64,000 bases of DNA from assembly GCF_006494365.1 (NCBI RefSeq), contig NZ_VHIP01000004.1, positions 248,001 through 312,000 on the forward strand. The letters run 5' to 3'. The position numbers and the translations under genes are program-made. Source of the DNA: Aestuariibacter sp. GS-14. Lineage in GTDB: Bacteria > Pseudomonadota > Gammaproteobacteria > Enterobacterales > Alteromonadaceae. Shown in pieces: positions 9,307-17,595 of this stretch (within the stretch, counting starts at the first letter, position 1; the number at the start of each line of letters is the position of its first letter). The notes beneath the pieces were generated by a model. The model did no database searches and was not told where the DNA came from. It saw only the letters and a program-made list of their open reading frames with translations.

Positions 9307-12300
9307 TTAGAACTGATAAATCACGCCCACTGAGTACTCACGGCCAGACCATTGCAGGTCAGACAGACGACGTGGACCAGCGGTGTAAGCTTTGACTTCA
9401 CCTGTCAGGTTGCGGCCATCTACGTAAGCACGGAAGTTTTCGGTGATGTTGTAGATAAACTTGGCATCCAGGTAGCCTGAGTCTTCAACAAATACCGGGT
9501 TACCAGAACGGTCAGCCGCCGCTACCAGATACTCATCGCGGTAGTTGTAAGCCATACGGAAGCTCCAGGTATCGGTTTCGTAGAAAGCAGTCAGGTTGTA
9601 ACTGTTTTCAGACTGAGACGGGAACGGCAGCTCTTTACCTGTTAATGAGTTGAACAGACCAACATCATCTGCACTCATGCGAGTGTAGTTAATGGCACCA
9701 CCCAAACCGTTAAAGGGTTCTGGTAGGAAACTGAACACGGTAGACGCCTGTAGCTCGATACCCTTAGTGGTAACGCCCGAACCATTTACTTTCTGGCGCA
9801 CATCGAAGTTACGGCCGTCATTAAAGAAATCAACGTCGAAGCGGGTTTCTGCATCAATTACCCAACTGGTGATGTCTTTAATAAAGTAGGCACCAGAAAT
9901 AATGGAGTTTTCATCCGGGTACCAGTTCAGCGCTACGTCAAACTGCTTGGCACGGTATGGCTTAAGTGCCGGGTTACCCGCTGTACAGTAATCACGTAAA
10001 TCATCCAAGTCTTTGCGAGAATTGCGATAAAGAGTACAGTTTGCATTCACGTTCAGGTCGGTAATTTTAGGACGCGACATTACCTTTGCAGTACCCACAT
10101 ACAACACCAGCTCATCTTCAATAATCGCCAGGTTCATGTTCAGGCTGGGCAGGAAGTCACTGTATTCCTCTTCAACGGTTTTACGACCGTTAAACGCATC
10201 AGGATGATCCGGATCTTCAATACCAGAGAGCGGCTCACCGGTTACCGGGTCGAGTAATACGTTACCGTCTTCATCAACCTGATCGACAATAATGCGTTCA
10301 ATAACGTCGCCATTCGCCGCGGTTTGCGTTTCAACATAACGAGCACCAACGTTACCCCATAAGCGCATACCCGCCAGCTCGGTTTCAAAGTTGGCTTGCA
10401 GGTAAACGGCCTGTGTATCTACTGATACGTCGTAATTACCAGAACGCACATTCAGATCTTCACGGCTGGTAAAGTCGTTTGCGACGGCCTGGATTGCCTC
10501 AATAAACGGATAGGTGTTAATCGCCTGATAAGTACCAATGGTATTTACGCCCAGACTATAGCCATCGAACAACTGTGGCGACTGGAAGGTATTGCCGGTG
10601 ATCAGCGCAATCTGGTCGTCCAAGGTCCACTGCATGCTTTCGCCTGTTTCAGGATTAGTGTACGAACGGCCTACATCGCGAATAATGTTGTATTCGAAGT
10701 TAGCATTGGCATAGCTTTGTTCACGCAACTGGCCGCCAAAGCGGATCAGTGTAATCAAATCGGAATCCGGAATATAGGTGAAGTCCAGTTTCGCCATGGT
10801 TTCATCAGACTCATCCGTAACAGGCGCATATTTATAACGGGCGCGTGAACGGTAGCTGGCCGGATCGTTTACATCAAACTTATCTGAGGTGTCAGTAGGA
10901 TCACTGGCATTCACAAAATAACCCGTGTTGAAATCCCACTCAGGCATACCCTGCGCATTCAGGTCTACCTGCACGCCGGCAATACCATCCGCAGTAACAT
11001 GGGTATCTTTAGAATCGATGTCCTGATCGGAGCGGGAGTGTGCCAGTAAGCCTTCCACGCGCCAACCTGCCATATCAAACTCGAATCCGGTTTCGAACAT
11101 TTCGGTGGTTTGATCCCACGCGAATTGCAACGTACGGTTGGTAACCGTTGCCGCCGCAGACTCAAAATAGGTTACGTTATGCTGGTCGTCTACGATTACC
11201 GAATCTGCCTTTACGCGCGCCGCTGAATGGGTTTCCAGATGCAGGTTTAAATCCTGTGCTTCTTTGTCACGCGTGTTATAGGTATAACCACCATGCACCT
11301 GCAGATTGTCGTTAATGCGATACTGAATAACTGCATTAGCACTCAGGCGATCTTCTTCACGTCCCCAAATACCATAACGCGGCAGACGAGGCGAGAAGTC
11401 CCACCATTGTTGTTCACAGGCGGCCTTGTTTGCTGTATCAGCACACGCGGCTTTGTCGGTTACGTCGGCATACGCAGCGTCGGTGAAGGTTTTTTCCGGC
11501 GAATTGTCGTAATCGGCGAAACGCACCCATTCAGTGTTGCGAATGGCGTGGATCATGGTGTTTTTAGTGGATTTGGTTACGTTCAGCAACACACCCAAAT
11601 CGTCGTCAAATTTATACACGCCTGTAACGTTAAATTTGTTACTAGGGTCATCGATCAGGTCGTTAAACTGGCCTTCTGCGGTGGCAGACAGGAAGTTCTC
11701 TTTAAATTCATTCGGCTTACGGGTGTTTACCTGCACCGTACCACCGATACCACCTTCAGTTAAGCGGGCTTCAGAACCTTTGATAACATCGAGCGACTTG
11801 ATCAGCTCGGCCGCCATGTCGCGGAAGTCAACTGCACGGCTACCGCCAAAACCTTGTGCCGTTACGTTGTTTACTTCAACTCGCAACAGTCCTGGCTCTA
11901 CACCACGAATACTGATTTGCTGACCTTCGCCAAAATCGCGGTCCAGCTGCACGCCAGGAATACGCTGCAGCGCTTCACCTACGTTTTTATCGGGGAACAT
12001 ACCAATGTCTTCTGCTACCAGTGAATCGGTAATAGTGCCTGCCATTTTTTTGCGATCCAGCGCACTGCGCTGACTAAACCGAATACCTTTTACTTCAATT
12101 ACCTCGGTTGTTTCGTCGGCATTTTCTGTCTGTTCAGCAGACTGGGCAGCTGGCTGAGTTGCCGATGCTGCTTCTTGTGCCCAAACAGGCGCAGTGGCGA
12201 AACAGGCGCCGGTAAGCAGGATGGTAGAAATGCTGCTGGCGATCAGTTTACGCGTCGCAGGCAATGTACCTTGCGTGTGTGTGTTGTTGCGTTCCATGAC

Positions 12301-12309
12301 GTTTTTCAT
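9307..12309 (-). CDS. TonB-dependent outer-membrane receptor (TIGR01782 type)
   Basis: Energised import of oligosaccharides, here most likely rhamnogalacturonan fragments, through the outer membrane. 1000 aa. A signal peptide ends near APVWAQ, residues 43-45. Then come an acidic linker and a TonB box (TTEVIEVKG), followed by the plug: DRKKMAGTITDSLVAEDIGM, FPDKNVGEALQRIPGVQLDR, ISIRGVEPGLLRVEVNN. This plug style is that of the large Xanthomonas/Caulobacter-type sugar receptors. Many aromatic beta strands follow, and the last residues are YSVGVIYQF with a terminal Phe as in beta-barrels. The ATG at 12309 has GAGG 6 nt upstream; a second in-frame ATG lies 12 nt inside. No SusD partner is present, as expected for Proteobacteria. 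Confidence 0.93.
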   Translation of the reverse strand: MKNVMERNNTHTQGTLPATRKLIASSISTILLTGACFATAPVWAQEAASATQPAAQSAEQTENADETTEVIEVKGIRFSQRSALDRKKMAGTITDSLVAEDIGMFPDKNVGEALQRIPGVQLDRDFGEGQQISIRGVEPGLLRVEVNNVTAQGFGGSRAVDFRDMAAELIKSLDVIKGSEARLTEGGIGGTVQVNTRKPNEFKENFLSATAEGQFNDLIDDPSNKFNVTGVYKFDDDLGVLLNVTKSTKNTMIHAIRNTEWVRFADYDNSPEKTFTDAAYADVTDKAACADTANKAACEQQWWDFSPRLPRYGIWGREEDRLSANAVIQYRINDNLQVHGGYTYNTRDKEAQDLNLHLETHSAARVKADSVIVDDQHNVTYFESAAATVTNRTLQFAWDQTTEMFETGFEFDMAGWRVEGLLAHSRSDQDIDSKDTHVTADGIAGVQVDLNAQGMPEWDFNTGYFVNASDPTDTSDKFDVNDPASYRSRARYKYAPVTDESDETMAKLDFTYIPDSDLITLIRFGGQLREQSYANANFEYNIIRDVGRSYTNPETGESMQWTLDDQIALITGNTFQSPQLFDGYSLGVNTIGTYQAINTYPFIEAIQAVANDFTSREDLNVRSGNYDVSVDTQAVYLQANFETELAGMRLWGNVGARYVETQTAANGDVIERIIVDQVDEDGNVLLDPVTGEPLSGIEDPDHPDAFNGRKTVEEEYSDFLPSLNMNLAIIEDELVLYVGTAKVMSRPKITDLNVNANCTLYRNSRKDLDDLRDYCTAGNPALKPYRAKQFDVALNWYPDENSIISGAYFIKDITSWVIDAETRFDVDFFNDGRNFDVRQKVNGSGVTTKGIELQASTVFSFLPEPFNGLGGAINYTRMSADDVGLFNSLTGKELPFPSQSENSYNLTAFYETDTWSFRMAYNYRDEYLVAAADRSGNPVFVEDSGYLDAKFIYNITENFRAYVDGRNLTGEVKAYTAGPRRLSDLQWSGREYSVGVIYQF

Positions 12310-12690
12310 TGTGACCTCGTTCTCTGTTCAAAGACTGGTTTTCACCAACCCGAGTAAACATATTTTTAATCTTTTGTTTACATCTGTATTGCATGCTAGT
12401 GACTGGGGCCGTATTGCGTCAACACGAAAACCATCAAATTCAGTCACGATTCGGCACCTATAATCAAAAAATTTCATATTTGAATTTATCGCTTCGACTA
12501 AACAGTAAATTCAACGGAAAAATTGTTGATTTCATCCTTGTTTTTATTTTATTTACTTCCAGATAAAACCCCTTCTTTAGTAAGGCAATGTAGCTAAATG
12601 CCTTAATATTCGGGGGATATGCCTCACAAAATTACGCATTTTGCAGGCTTTTGCGCTTGCAACCCCTTCTCCACAAAGTTACAAGCACAT
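12310..12690. promoter_or_regulatory. Leader and promoter region of the TonB-dependent receptor gene
   Basis: A 381-bp gene-free, AT-rich stretch upstream of the receptor and downstream of the TIM-barrel gene. It contains a small inverted repeat, TAAGGCA...TGCCTTA (about 12580-12605), and TTTCAtaTTTGAA near 12470-12485. It lacks the exact TTTGAAAC core seen at other promoters of the locus. Its length suggests the receptor has its own regulated promoter. Confidence 0.4.
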
Positions 12691-13545
12691 TTAATCAGTT
12701 TGGGTCTGTGCAGCATCAACAAAGCGTAAAATCTGGGCGACATTTTGTTGATTTGTACTCTCCAGAATTACATGCACATGGGGCTTTTTCTGCTTCAGCA
12801 GATTGAACAAATGCACGTGATCCATGTCGCCGGTTCCCGACGGTAAATCGCCGGTCTTTTGACCATTTTGTTTAACAAAGTCCTTACAATGAATAGCAAC
12901 TATGTGCTCGCCGAAGGCATCAAATGCCTCATCCATTAGCTTTTGCTGATCGTCACAAGCGTCCAGCGGGAAAAAGTTTACCGGGTCGTATATCACCTTT
13001 ACGTTTGGCGAATTCACTTCAGCCAGCAACGCGTTCATGCGCTCGTAGGTATTTATGGTGTGATGATGTGCCACACCCTCTATGCCAACAAACACGCCGT
13101 GTCGCTCTGCCACACCGGCCAGACGTTTCACACTTACCACCAGCTCGTCAAATGCGGCCTGGCCGTGGTTGTCGGGGTGGTAGGTACAATCGGCATTGCG
13201 CGATCCGGTTTCGGTACCCACAATGGCGCAGCCAAAGTCCCTGGCAAACTGCAAATGTTCTTCAAATCGTTGCAAAGCCCGCTCACGCTCTTCGGGATCC
13301 GGATGAATGGGATTGATGTAACAACCGAGCACTGCAATATTAATGTCGTGGCGGGCAAATACATCGCGCACATAATTACCAAAGCCCGGGCTAATTTGCC
13401 CTGGTTGCTCAGAAATGAACGGAAATGATTTGGGCAATGCCAATTGCACACAATTAATCGGGTACTGGCCAATACGTTGTGCGATTTCGGTTACGCTTCC
13501 CTGTCCGTAGTCATGTGCCCGAACGCCAATATTGATCAGACTCAT
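12691..13545 (-). CDS. Sugar phosphate isomerase/epimerase, TIM-barrel (xylose-isomerase-like)
   Basis: A 284-aa AP-endonuclease-2/xylose-isomerase-like TIM barrel. Likely metal ligands are visible in order: Glu in VGIEGVAHHH, Asp in VIYDPVNFF, His in VAIHCKDF and Glu in HVILESTN. There is no signal peptide, so it is cytoplasmic. Its ATG overlaps the TGA of the upstream acetylesterase gene (ATGA), so it is translated with that gene. The substrate is unknown; the context suggests isomerisation or epimerisation of rhamnose, galacturonate or an unsaturated-uronate product. It is too short for a canonical L-rhamnose isomerase (about 420 aa). Confidence 0.75.
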   Translation of the reverse strand: MSLINIGVRAHDYGQGSVTEIAQRIGQYPINCVQLALPKSFPFISEQPGQISPGFGNYVRDVFARHDINIAVLGCYINPIHPDPEERERALQRFEEHLQFARDFGCAIVGTETGSRNADCTYHPDNHGQAAFDELVVSVKRLAGVAERHGVFVGIEGVAHHHTINTYERMNALLAEVNSPNVKVIYDPVNFFPLDACDDQQKLMDEAFDAFGEHIVAIHCKDFVKQNGQKTGDLPSGTGDMDHVHLFNLLKQKKPHVHVILESTNQQNVAQILRFVDAAQTQTD

Positions 13546-15113
13546 TTGTCCTCCACCGCTACAGAATCCACTACCGCCAGTCCCAGCATAGGTGCCAGTT
13601 GTTGTGCCACAATGCCTGCTGTATCGATGGCGCCAGCTTTGCTGGTGTGGGTGCGTTCATCGCCAAACATAGCGTCTACACGCTGCGGTCCAAGCTCGTC
13701 GTAACGTGCTGCCACCAGCGTATGTAAATCAATGAATGACGTCTGACTTTGTCTGGCTACCTGTGCAGCCCACTGCGGATAACTGTTTTCAGCTCTGGCG
13801 ATACGGGGGGCGTCATCCAGCCACACTTTGCGCGGCACGGGTGAGCAAATCACCGGGATAACACCACGGGCGCGCGCTTCACCGATCATCTGGCGCAGGT
13901 AGCTGCCATAGGTGTATACCGTTTCGCGCTCTCCGGTAAGCATGTTGTCGATGTCGACCTGTTCGTAACCAATGCCCTTAATGGTGCCTCTTGCCCGGCT
14001 GTCATCGTTGAGCGCTCCGGCATCGTTGTGGCCGAACTGAATTAGTACAATATCCCCGGGCTTCATCATATTCAGCGCCCGTAGCCAGTGTCCCTGGGTA
14101 ATGAAGGTACGGCTGGACAAGCCGCCTACCGCACGATTCACAAAGTTAACAGGGGGATTACCCAACCAGTCGTCAACAAAGTCGCCCCAGCCCCACTGAC
14201 CATCGCGGCCGTCTCCCCAGCCATTGCGAACCGTAGAATCGCCCACCATAAATACACTGCGACGATGCACATCAGGTACAACCGGCAAGCGCACAAACGT
14301 CCAGTCGTAAGGCGTAACCGCTCTCCCTTTGTCTGAATACACAGTGTTATCCAGCGAAGGGCGCAAGCCTTTAAGTGCGCTAACCATCAGTTGAGCATGC
14401 AGATCAGCGCCTTCGTTATGGTAATGGGTATGATCTTTCGGGTATAACGCTGCAACGCCTTCTTTGCCCAGCAATTCCAGTGCATCTGCGGCGGCATTGG
14501 TTAAGTCGATGTAAGGCGTTCCCAGCTCCCACGCCAGCTGATACATCCAGTAGCCATACTGACCCGAACCACGCTCAATTCGGTGCTCCTGCCATAAATT
14601 GCGCACCGAGAGTGATGCCAGTACTGGCACAGCTTGCTTTGCCTTAACTTCCGCAACCATTTGACGAATGTAATGGCCAAACGAGAATACGCGTTCTTGC
14701 TTACCGGTTAGTTGATTAACGATATCAATGTGGTCGCTACCAATACCCGGCAGTGTGCCACGTGCTCTGCGATCATCGTTTACCGGGCTACCGTCGTTAT
14801 GTCCAAACTGAATAATAACTACATCCCCTGGGCGCACATCATCTATTAACGCCTGCCACAGACCTTCTGTAATAAACGTTCTGGAACTGCGTCCACCCCG
14901 CGCACGGTTGTCTACGGTTACCTTGTCGGCGTCGAAATACGCTTTGAAAGGTTCGCCCCAGCCCTGATGGTCGGCATTGGTATAACTGGCTGCGGTAGAG
15001 TCTCCCGCAATAAAGATGGCAGACGGCGTAAGCGGCGCTTCGTCTTTGCTCAAACACGCACCACTGATAAAGAGTAAAGGCAGCATCAGGGCCTTGATTA
15101 ACGTTGACTTCAT
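13542..15113 (-). CDS. Tandem-domain SGNH rhamnogalacturonan acetylesterase (CE12-like)
   Basis: Removes acetyl groups from galacturonate of rhamnogalacturonan. The 523-aa protein contains two complete SGNH esterase domains. Domain 1 (about 30-270): FIAGDSTAASYT (nucleophile Ser), NRARGGRSSRTF, IIQFGHNDGS, DHTHYHNEGADL (Asp/His). Domain 2 (about 285-510): FMVGDSTVRNGWGD, NRAVGGLSSRTF, LIQFGHNDAG, DERTHTSKAGA. The second ends with a full DxxH, so both look active. The start at 15113 gives an export signal (MKSTLIKALMLPLLFISGAC); the Cys could be lipidated but the -3 residue is Ser. A longer in-frame start exists upstream but lacks a signal. Operon with the single-domain esterase upstream (28 bp) and the TIM barrel downstream (ATGA overlap). 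Confidence 0.85.
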   Translation of the reverse strand: MKSTLIKALMLPLLFISGACLSKDEAPLTPSAIFIAGDSTAASYTNADHQGWGEPFKAYFDADKVTVDNRARGGRSSRTFITEGLWQALIDDVRPGDVVIIQFGHNDGSPVNDDRRARGTLPGIGSDHIDIVNQLTGKQERVFSFGHYIRQMVAEVKAKQAVPVLASLSVRNLWQEHRIERGSGQYGYWMYQLAWELGTPYIDLTNAAADALELLGKEGVAALYPKDHTHYHNEGADLHAQLMVSALKGLRPSLDNTVYSDKGRAVTPYDWTFVRLPVVPDVHRRSVFMVGDSTVRNGWGDGRDGQWGWGDFVDDWLGNPPVNFVNRAVGGLSSRTFITQGHWLRALNMMKPGDIVLIQFGHNDAGALNDDSRARGTIKGIGYEQVDIDNMLTGERETVYTYGSYLRQMIGEARARGVIPVICSPVPRKVWLDDAPRIARAENSYPQWAAQVARQSQTSFIDLHTLVAARYDELGPQRVDAMFGDERTHTSKAGAIDTAGIVAQQLAPMLGLAVVDSVAVEDK

Positions 15114-15141
15114 AACGGTAGTCGTCCTTTTACGTAAACAC

Positions 15142-16242
15142 TTAGCGCAGTGCTTGCGCCAGCGATAAATCCTGTTGTTTGATTGCGTCAATCACTAAAC
15201 CGGCAAACACCCTTGCCCCCGCTTCGTTGGTATGGGTGCGGTCATTCGTTACAAAAAACGTTTGTGCTGTAGTTTGTCCTAATGGCTGTGCCCACTGATT
15301 AGACAAGCTGAGCAGGTCGATGTAGGGCACATTTTCGCGGGTCGCAATACCCTGAAGTGCCGCCGGGATATTCAGCTGTGGCCACTGGTGTTGTTTTGCC
15401 AGCGGGATGCCATGATTACGCAGCATTGGAGAAATCAGTACCGGCTGTGCATCGCGCGACCGGATAAAATGAATCAAATCGGTTAGACGCTGGGTATACA
15501 CATCCTGAGGTGTGGTTTTGTCGTTGTGGCCCAATTGGATCAGCACTACATCGTTAGGTGTTAACTGTTCCGCAATAGGCACTAACAGTTCACCGTCGAA
15601 GGTGTTGAACGCTTCGGTGCCTTCACCAGAATCAGCGTAGTTCACTATTGAAACTGTGTCGTTGAAATACGCGGGTAACACTTGCCCCCATCCGCTAAAA
15701 CGGTCGGTGGCCGGTTTGTCCCACTGTGGGTTTTGATCGCATACGGTTGAATCGCCAATCACAAACACGCGCTGCACCGGTTCAACGGGAGTTACACTGA
15801 TACTGTTAATGCCCTGCAACCCTTGTGGCAGCCACAGTGTAGCGCCGGGTAATCCTGCATAGGTGTCCTGTTGAATGGGCTGGCCGTCGGGTTGACGCGT
15901 ATTCACAATAAACCGCAACGTGTTTGCGTGTGTACTATCTGATTTCACGCTGGCAATGCCTGCGTCGTACATAAGTCTTCGCGATTCAGCGTAGAGCGCC
16001 ATGTTATCAAACGAAGAAGCCTGTACTTCTATTGCATAGTGTGAGGTTTGCGCCCCCAGGTCCGGGAAGTGGCAGGCAACCGGCGTATCCGCTGATGCCG
16101 CTAAACAAAGCGACTGTAATTCGGCTGCATTGTAGGTAATGGAGTGATCAGAAGGCGCTTTGCTGCCTGCACTACAGGCGGTAAGACTGGCGGCGAGAGT
16201 AACCAGAGAAAAGGCAAAACGCAGCGGTATCTGCAACATCAT
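15142..16242 (-). CDS. SGNH rhamnogalacturonan acetylesterase lipoprotein (CE12-like)
   Basis: Second deacetylase of the locus, 366 aa. Signal peptide with lipobox LTAC (Cys near residue 23). An N-terminal beta domain of about 130 residues (HYAIEVQASSFDNMALYAES) resembles the accessory domain found before some CE12 catalytic domains. The SGNH core follows: VFVIGDSTVCDQNPQWDK, NYADSGEGTEAF, LIQLGHNDKTTP, DRTHTNEAGARVFAGLV. Ser, Gly, Asn and Asp/His of the four blocks are all present. Upstream is a 132-bp gap holding an ATTTGAAACAAAT motif that may serve an internal promoter; downstream it is followed by the tandem-domain esterase after 28 bp. Confidence 0.85.
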   Translation of the reverse strand: MMLQIPLRFAFSLVTLAASLTACSAGSKAPSDHSITYNAAELQSLCLAASADTPVACHFPDLGAQTSHYAIEVQASSFDNMALYAESRRLMYDAGIASVKSDSTHANTLRFIVNTRQPDGQPIQQDTYAGLPGATLWLPQGLQGINSISVTPVEPVQRVFVIGDSTVCDQNPQWDKPATDRFSGWGQVLPAYFNDTVSIVNYADSGEGTEAFNTFDGELLVPIAEQLTPNDVVLIQLGHNDKTTPQDVYTQRLTDLIHFIRSRDAQPVLISPMLRNHGIPLAKQHQWPQLNIPAALQGIATRENVPYIDLLSLSNQWAQPLGQTTAQTFFVTNDRTHTNEAGARVFAGLVIDAIKQQDLSLAQALR

Positions 16243-16343
16243 GTAAAACCCTAATTAACAAGATGTAAAAACCTTAACACCCAAGCGAAAACACTCAAAT
16301 ACCGTCATCACTTTAGGCTCCATATATCAAAAAATTATGCCGC

Positions 16344-16356
16344 ATTTGAAACAAAT
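16344..16356. promoter_or_regulatory. Candidate operator, ATTTGAAACAAAT
   Basis: A near-palindromic 13-mer in the gap upstream of the lipoprotein esterase gene, matching the inverse of AAATGTTTCAAAT at 2352-2364 in 12 of 13 positions. Regulator unknown. Confidence 0.35.
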
Positions 16357-16374
16357 GAAAGTGACACCGTGTGG

Positions 16375-17352
16375 TTACAGGCTACCAACCAAACTGCGTG
16401 GAACCACCAGCACAGATCCATGGCGTGTACCGGGGGGCATAGTGAGCTGGGGGGTAAGATTTTCCCAATCAGTAAAGTTGCGGGTGCGCATAACACCAAA
16501 GCTGTGATCGATATACTGGTCGTAATACACGTAGTACCAGCCGCGCCAGAACACTGCGGCAGGGCCTTCTGCCCACACGCCACCGGGCGTAAAGGGCGCT
16601 AAGCGTTTTTGCCAGGGGCCTTCAAGACTGGAAGCGCGGGTAATAAACAGATTTTTTGCAGGTGGATAACGGGTTTCATCCTTGGCAATCATAACGTATT
16701 CATTACCCTGTTGAATCAGGGTGGAGTCGATTACGTTAAAGCCGGGCTCGTAAAACAAACGGGTGGGGGAATAGGTTTTGAAGTCTTTAGTACTGGTAGC
16801 ATAAATGCGGTGATCCCAGCCTTTGTCGGCTTGCTTCTCGGAATCGGGGTATTTGCCTGGTAGCGTTGATGCCCAATAGATCCAGTAGCGTTGGGTGGTT
16901 TCGTCATAAAAAATCTCGGGCGCCCAAGCATTTCTGGCCTCAGGGAAATCAGCCATCACCGGCAGGAACTGTTGTTCGCTCCAGTCTTTCAGGTTTGAGG
17001 AATGCGCAATGCCAATGCCAGCATCTTCCCAACCGGACGTCCAAACCATATGAAATTGCTGACCCGGCCCCTGAATAATCACCGGGTCGCGCATCAATTG
17101 GGTACCCACTTTGGGCGTAAGAAACGATTGGTCCTGCCGGAGCGCCTGCCAATTGAGGCCGTCCTCACTCACCGCCAGATGCAGTCCATCCTGACCATTT
17201 CCACGAAAAGACGCGAACAACAGCACGGTATCGTTATCTGTCGCCAGTATATGCGAATCATCCGTTGTACATGCCGCTAGCACCAGGCAACACAGTATGA
17301 CCCCTACACATCGCGATAACTCACTGATTTCCCTAAAGCAACGGCTACTCAT
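16375..17352 (-). CDS. GH43-like five-bladed propeller lipoprotein
   Basis: A probable glycosidase for arabinose or galactose side chains. 325 aa from the ATG at 17352, which has AGGGAT 5 nt upstream; an in-frame TTG 27 nt further upstream is less likely. Lipobox LAAC at about residues 25-28. The sequence repeats propeller-blade signatures: LFASFRGNGQDGLHLAVSEDG, MRDPVIIQGPGQQFHMVW, NAWAPEIFYDETTQRYWIYW, VIDSTLIQQGNEYVMIAKDE, WAEGPAAVFWRGWYYVYYD. MRDP, WAPE and EGPA positions fit the Asp and Glu pattern of clan F enzymes, so family 43 or a close relative is likely; the subfamily is uncertain. It is first in the esterase/TIM-barrel gene run. Confidence 0.72.
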   Translation of the reverse strand: MSSRCFREISELSRCVGVILCCLVLAACTTDDSHILATDNDTVLLFASFRGNGQDGLHLAVSEDGLNWQALRQDQSFLTPKVGTQLMRDPVIIQGPGQQFHMVWTSGWEDAGIGIAHSSNLKDWSEQQFLPVMADFPEARNAWAPEIFYDETTQRYWIYWASTLPGKYPDSEKQADKGWDHRIYATSTKDFKTYSPTRLFYEPGFNVIDSTLIQQGNEYVMIAKDETRYPPAKNLFITRASSLEGPWQKRLAPFTPGGVWAEGPAAVFWRGWYYVYYDQYIDHSFGVMRTRNFTDWENLTPQLTMPPGTRHGSVLVVPRSLVGSL

Positions 17353-17434
17353 CCGGATCCCTGACAAATTGTAATACAAATTAATATAGCAATATTTTTA
17401 CGAAATTAACAAAGTTGTCAAAACTAAGTAGCAG

Positions 17435-17443
17435 TTTGTTTCA
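17435..17443. promoter_or_regulatory. Candidate operator, TTTGTTTCA
   Basis: TTTGTTTCAGAAG, the reverse orientation of the TTTGAAAC-type motif, about 85 bp upstream of the GH43-like gene. It is the fourth promoter of the locus carrying this core. Confidence 0.3.
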
Positions 17444-17498
17444 GAAGTGAACAGATATGATTAAATTTGAGCAGTGAGTACAGTGATACTAAGTAAGA

Positions 17499-17523
17499 GT
17501 GTGAGTGAGTAAGTGAGTGAGAA
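17499..17523. repeat. Short GTGA/GAGT simple repeat
   Basis: A run of imperfect GTGA units (GTGAGTGAGTAAGTGAGTGA) lies between the GH43-like start and the end of ilvA. Simple tetranucleotide repeat in non-coding DNA; no function seen. Confidence 0.7.
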
Positions 17524-17559
17524 CTGCCGGACAAGTGAATAGATCGCATTGACCGGCAG
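17524..17559 (-). terminator. Hairpin downstream of ilvA
   Basis: CTGCCGG and CCGGCAG form a 7-bp stem around a 22-nt loop, 37 bp after the ilvA stop on the minus strand. It could terminate ilvEDA transcription, but the loop is long and no U-tract follows. Confidence 0.35.
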
Positions 17560-17595
17560 AATGGCAAAACCTGATTTTTTGAAGCTCAGACCCAC

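Noticed and set aside
1-17352. Ulvan utilisation as alternative substrate
   Set aside because: Ulvan loci lack acetylesterases, GH42 and YesU-like proteins and usually carry PL24/25/28 and sulfatases, none seen here.
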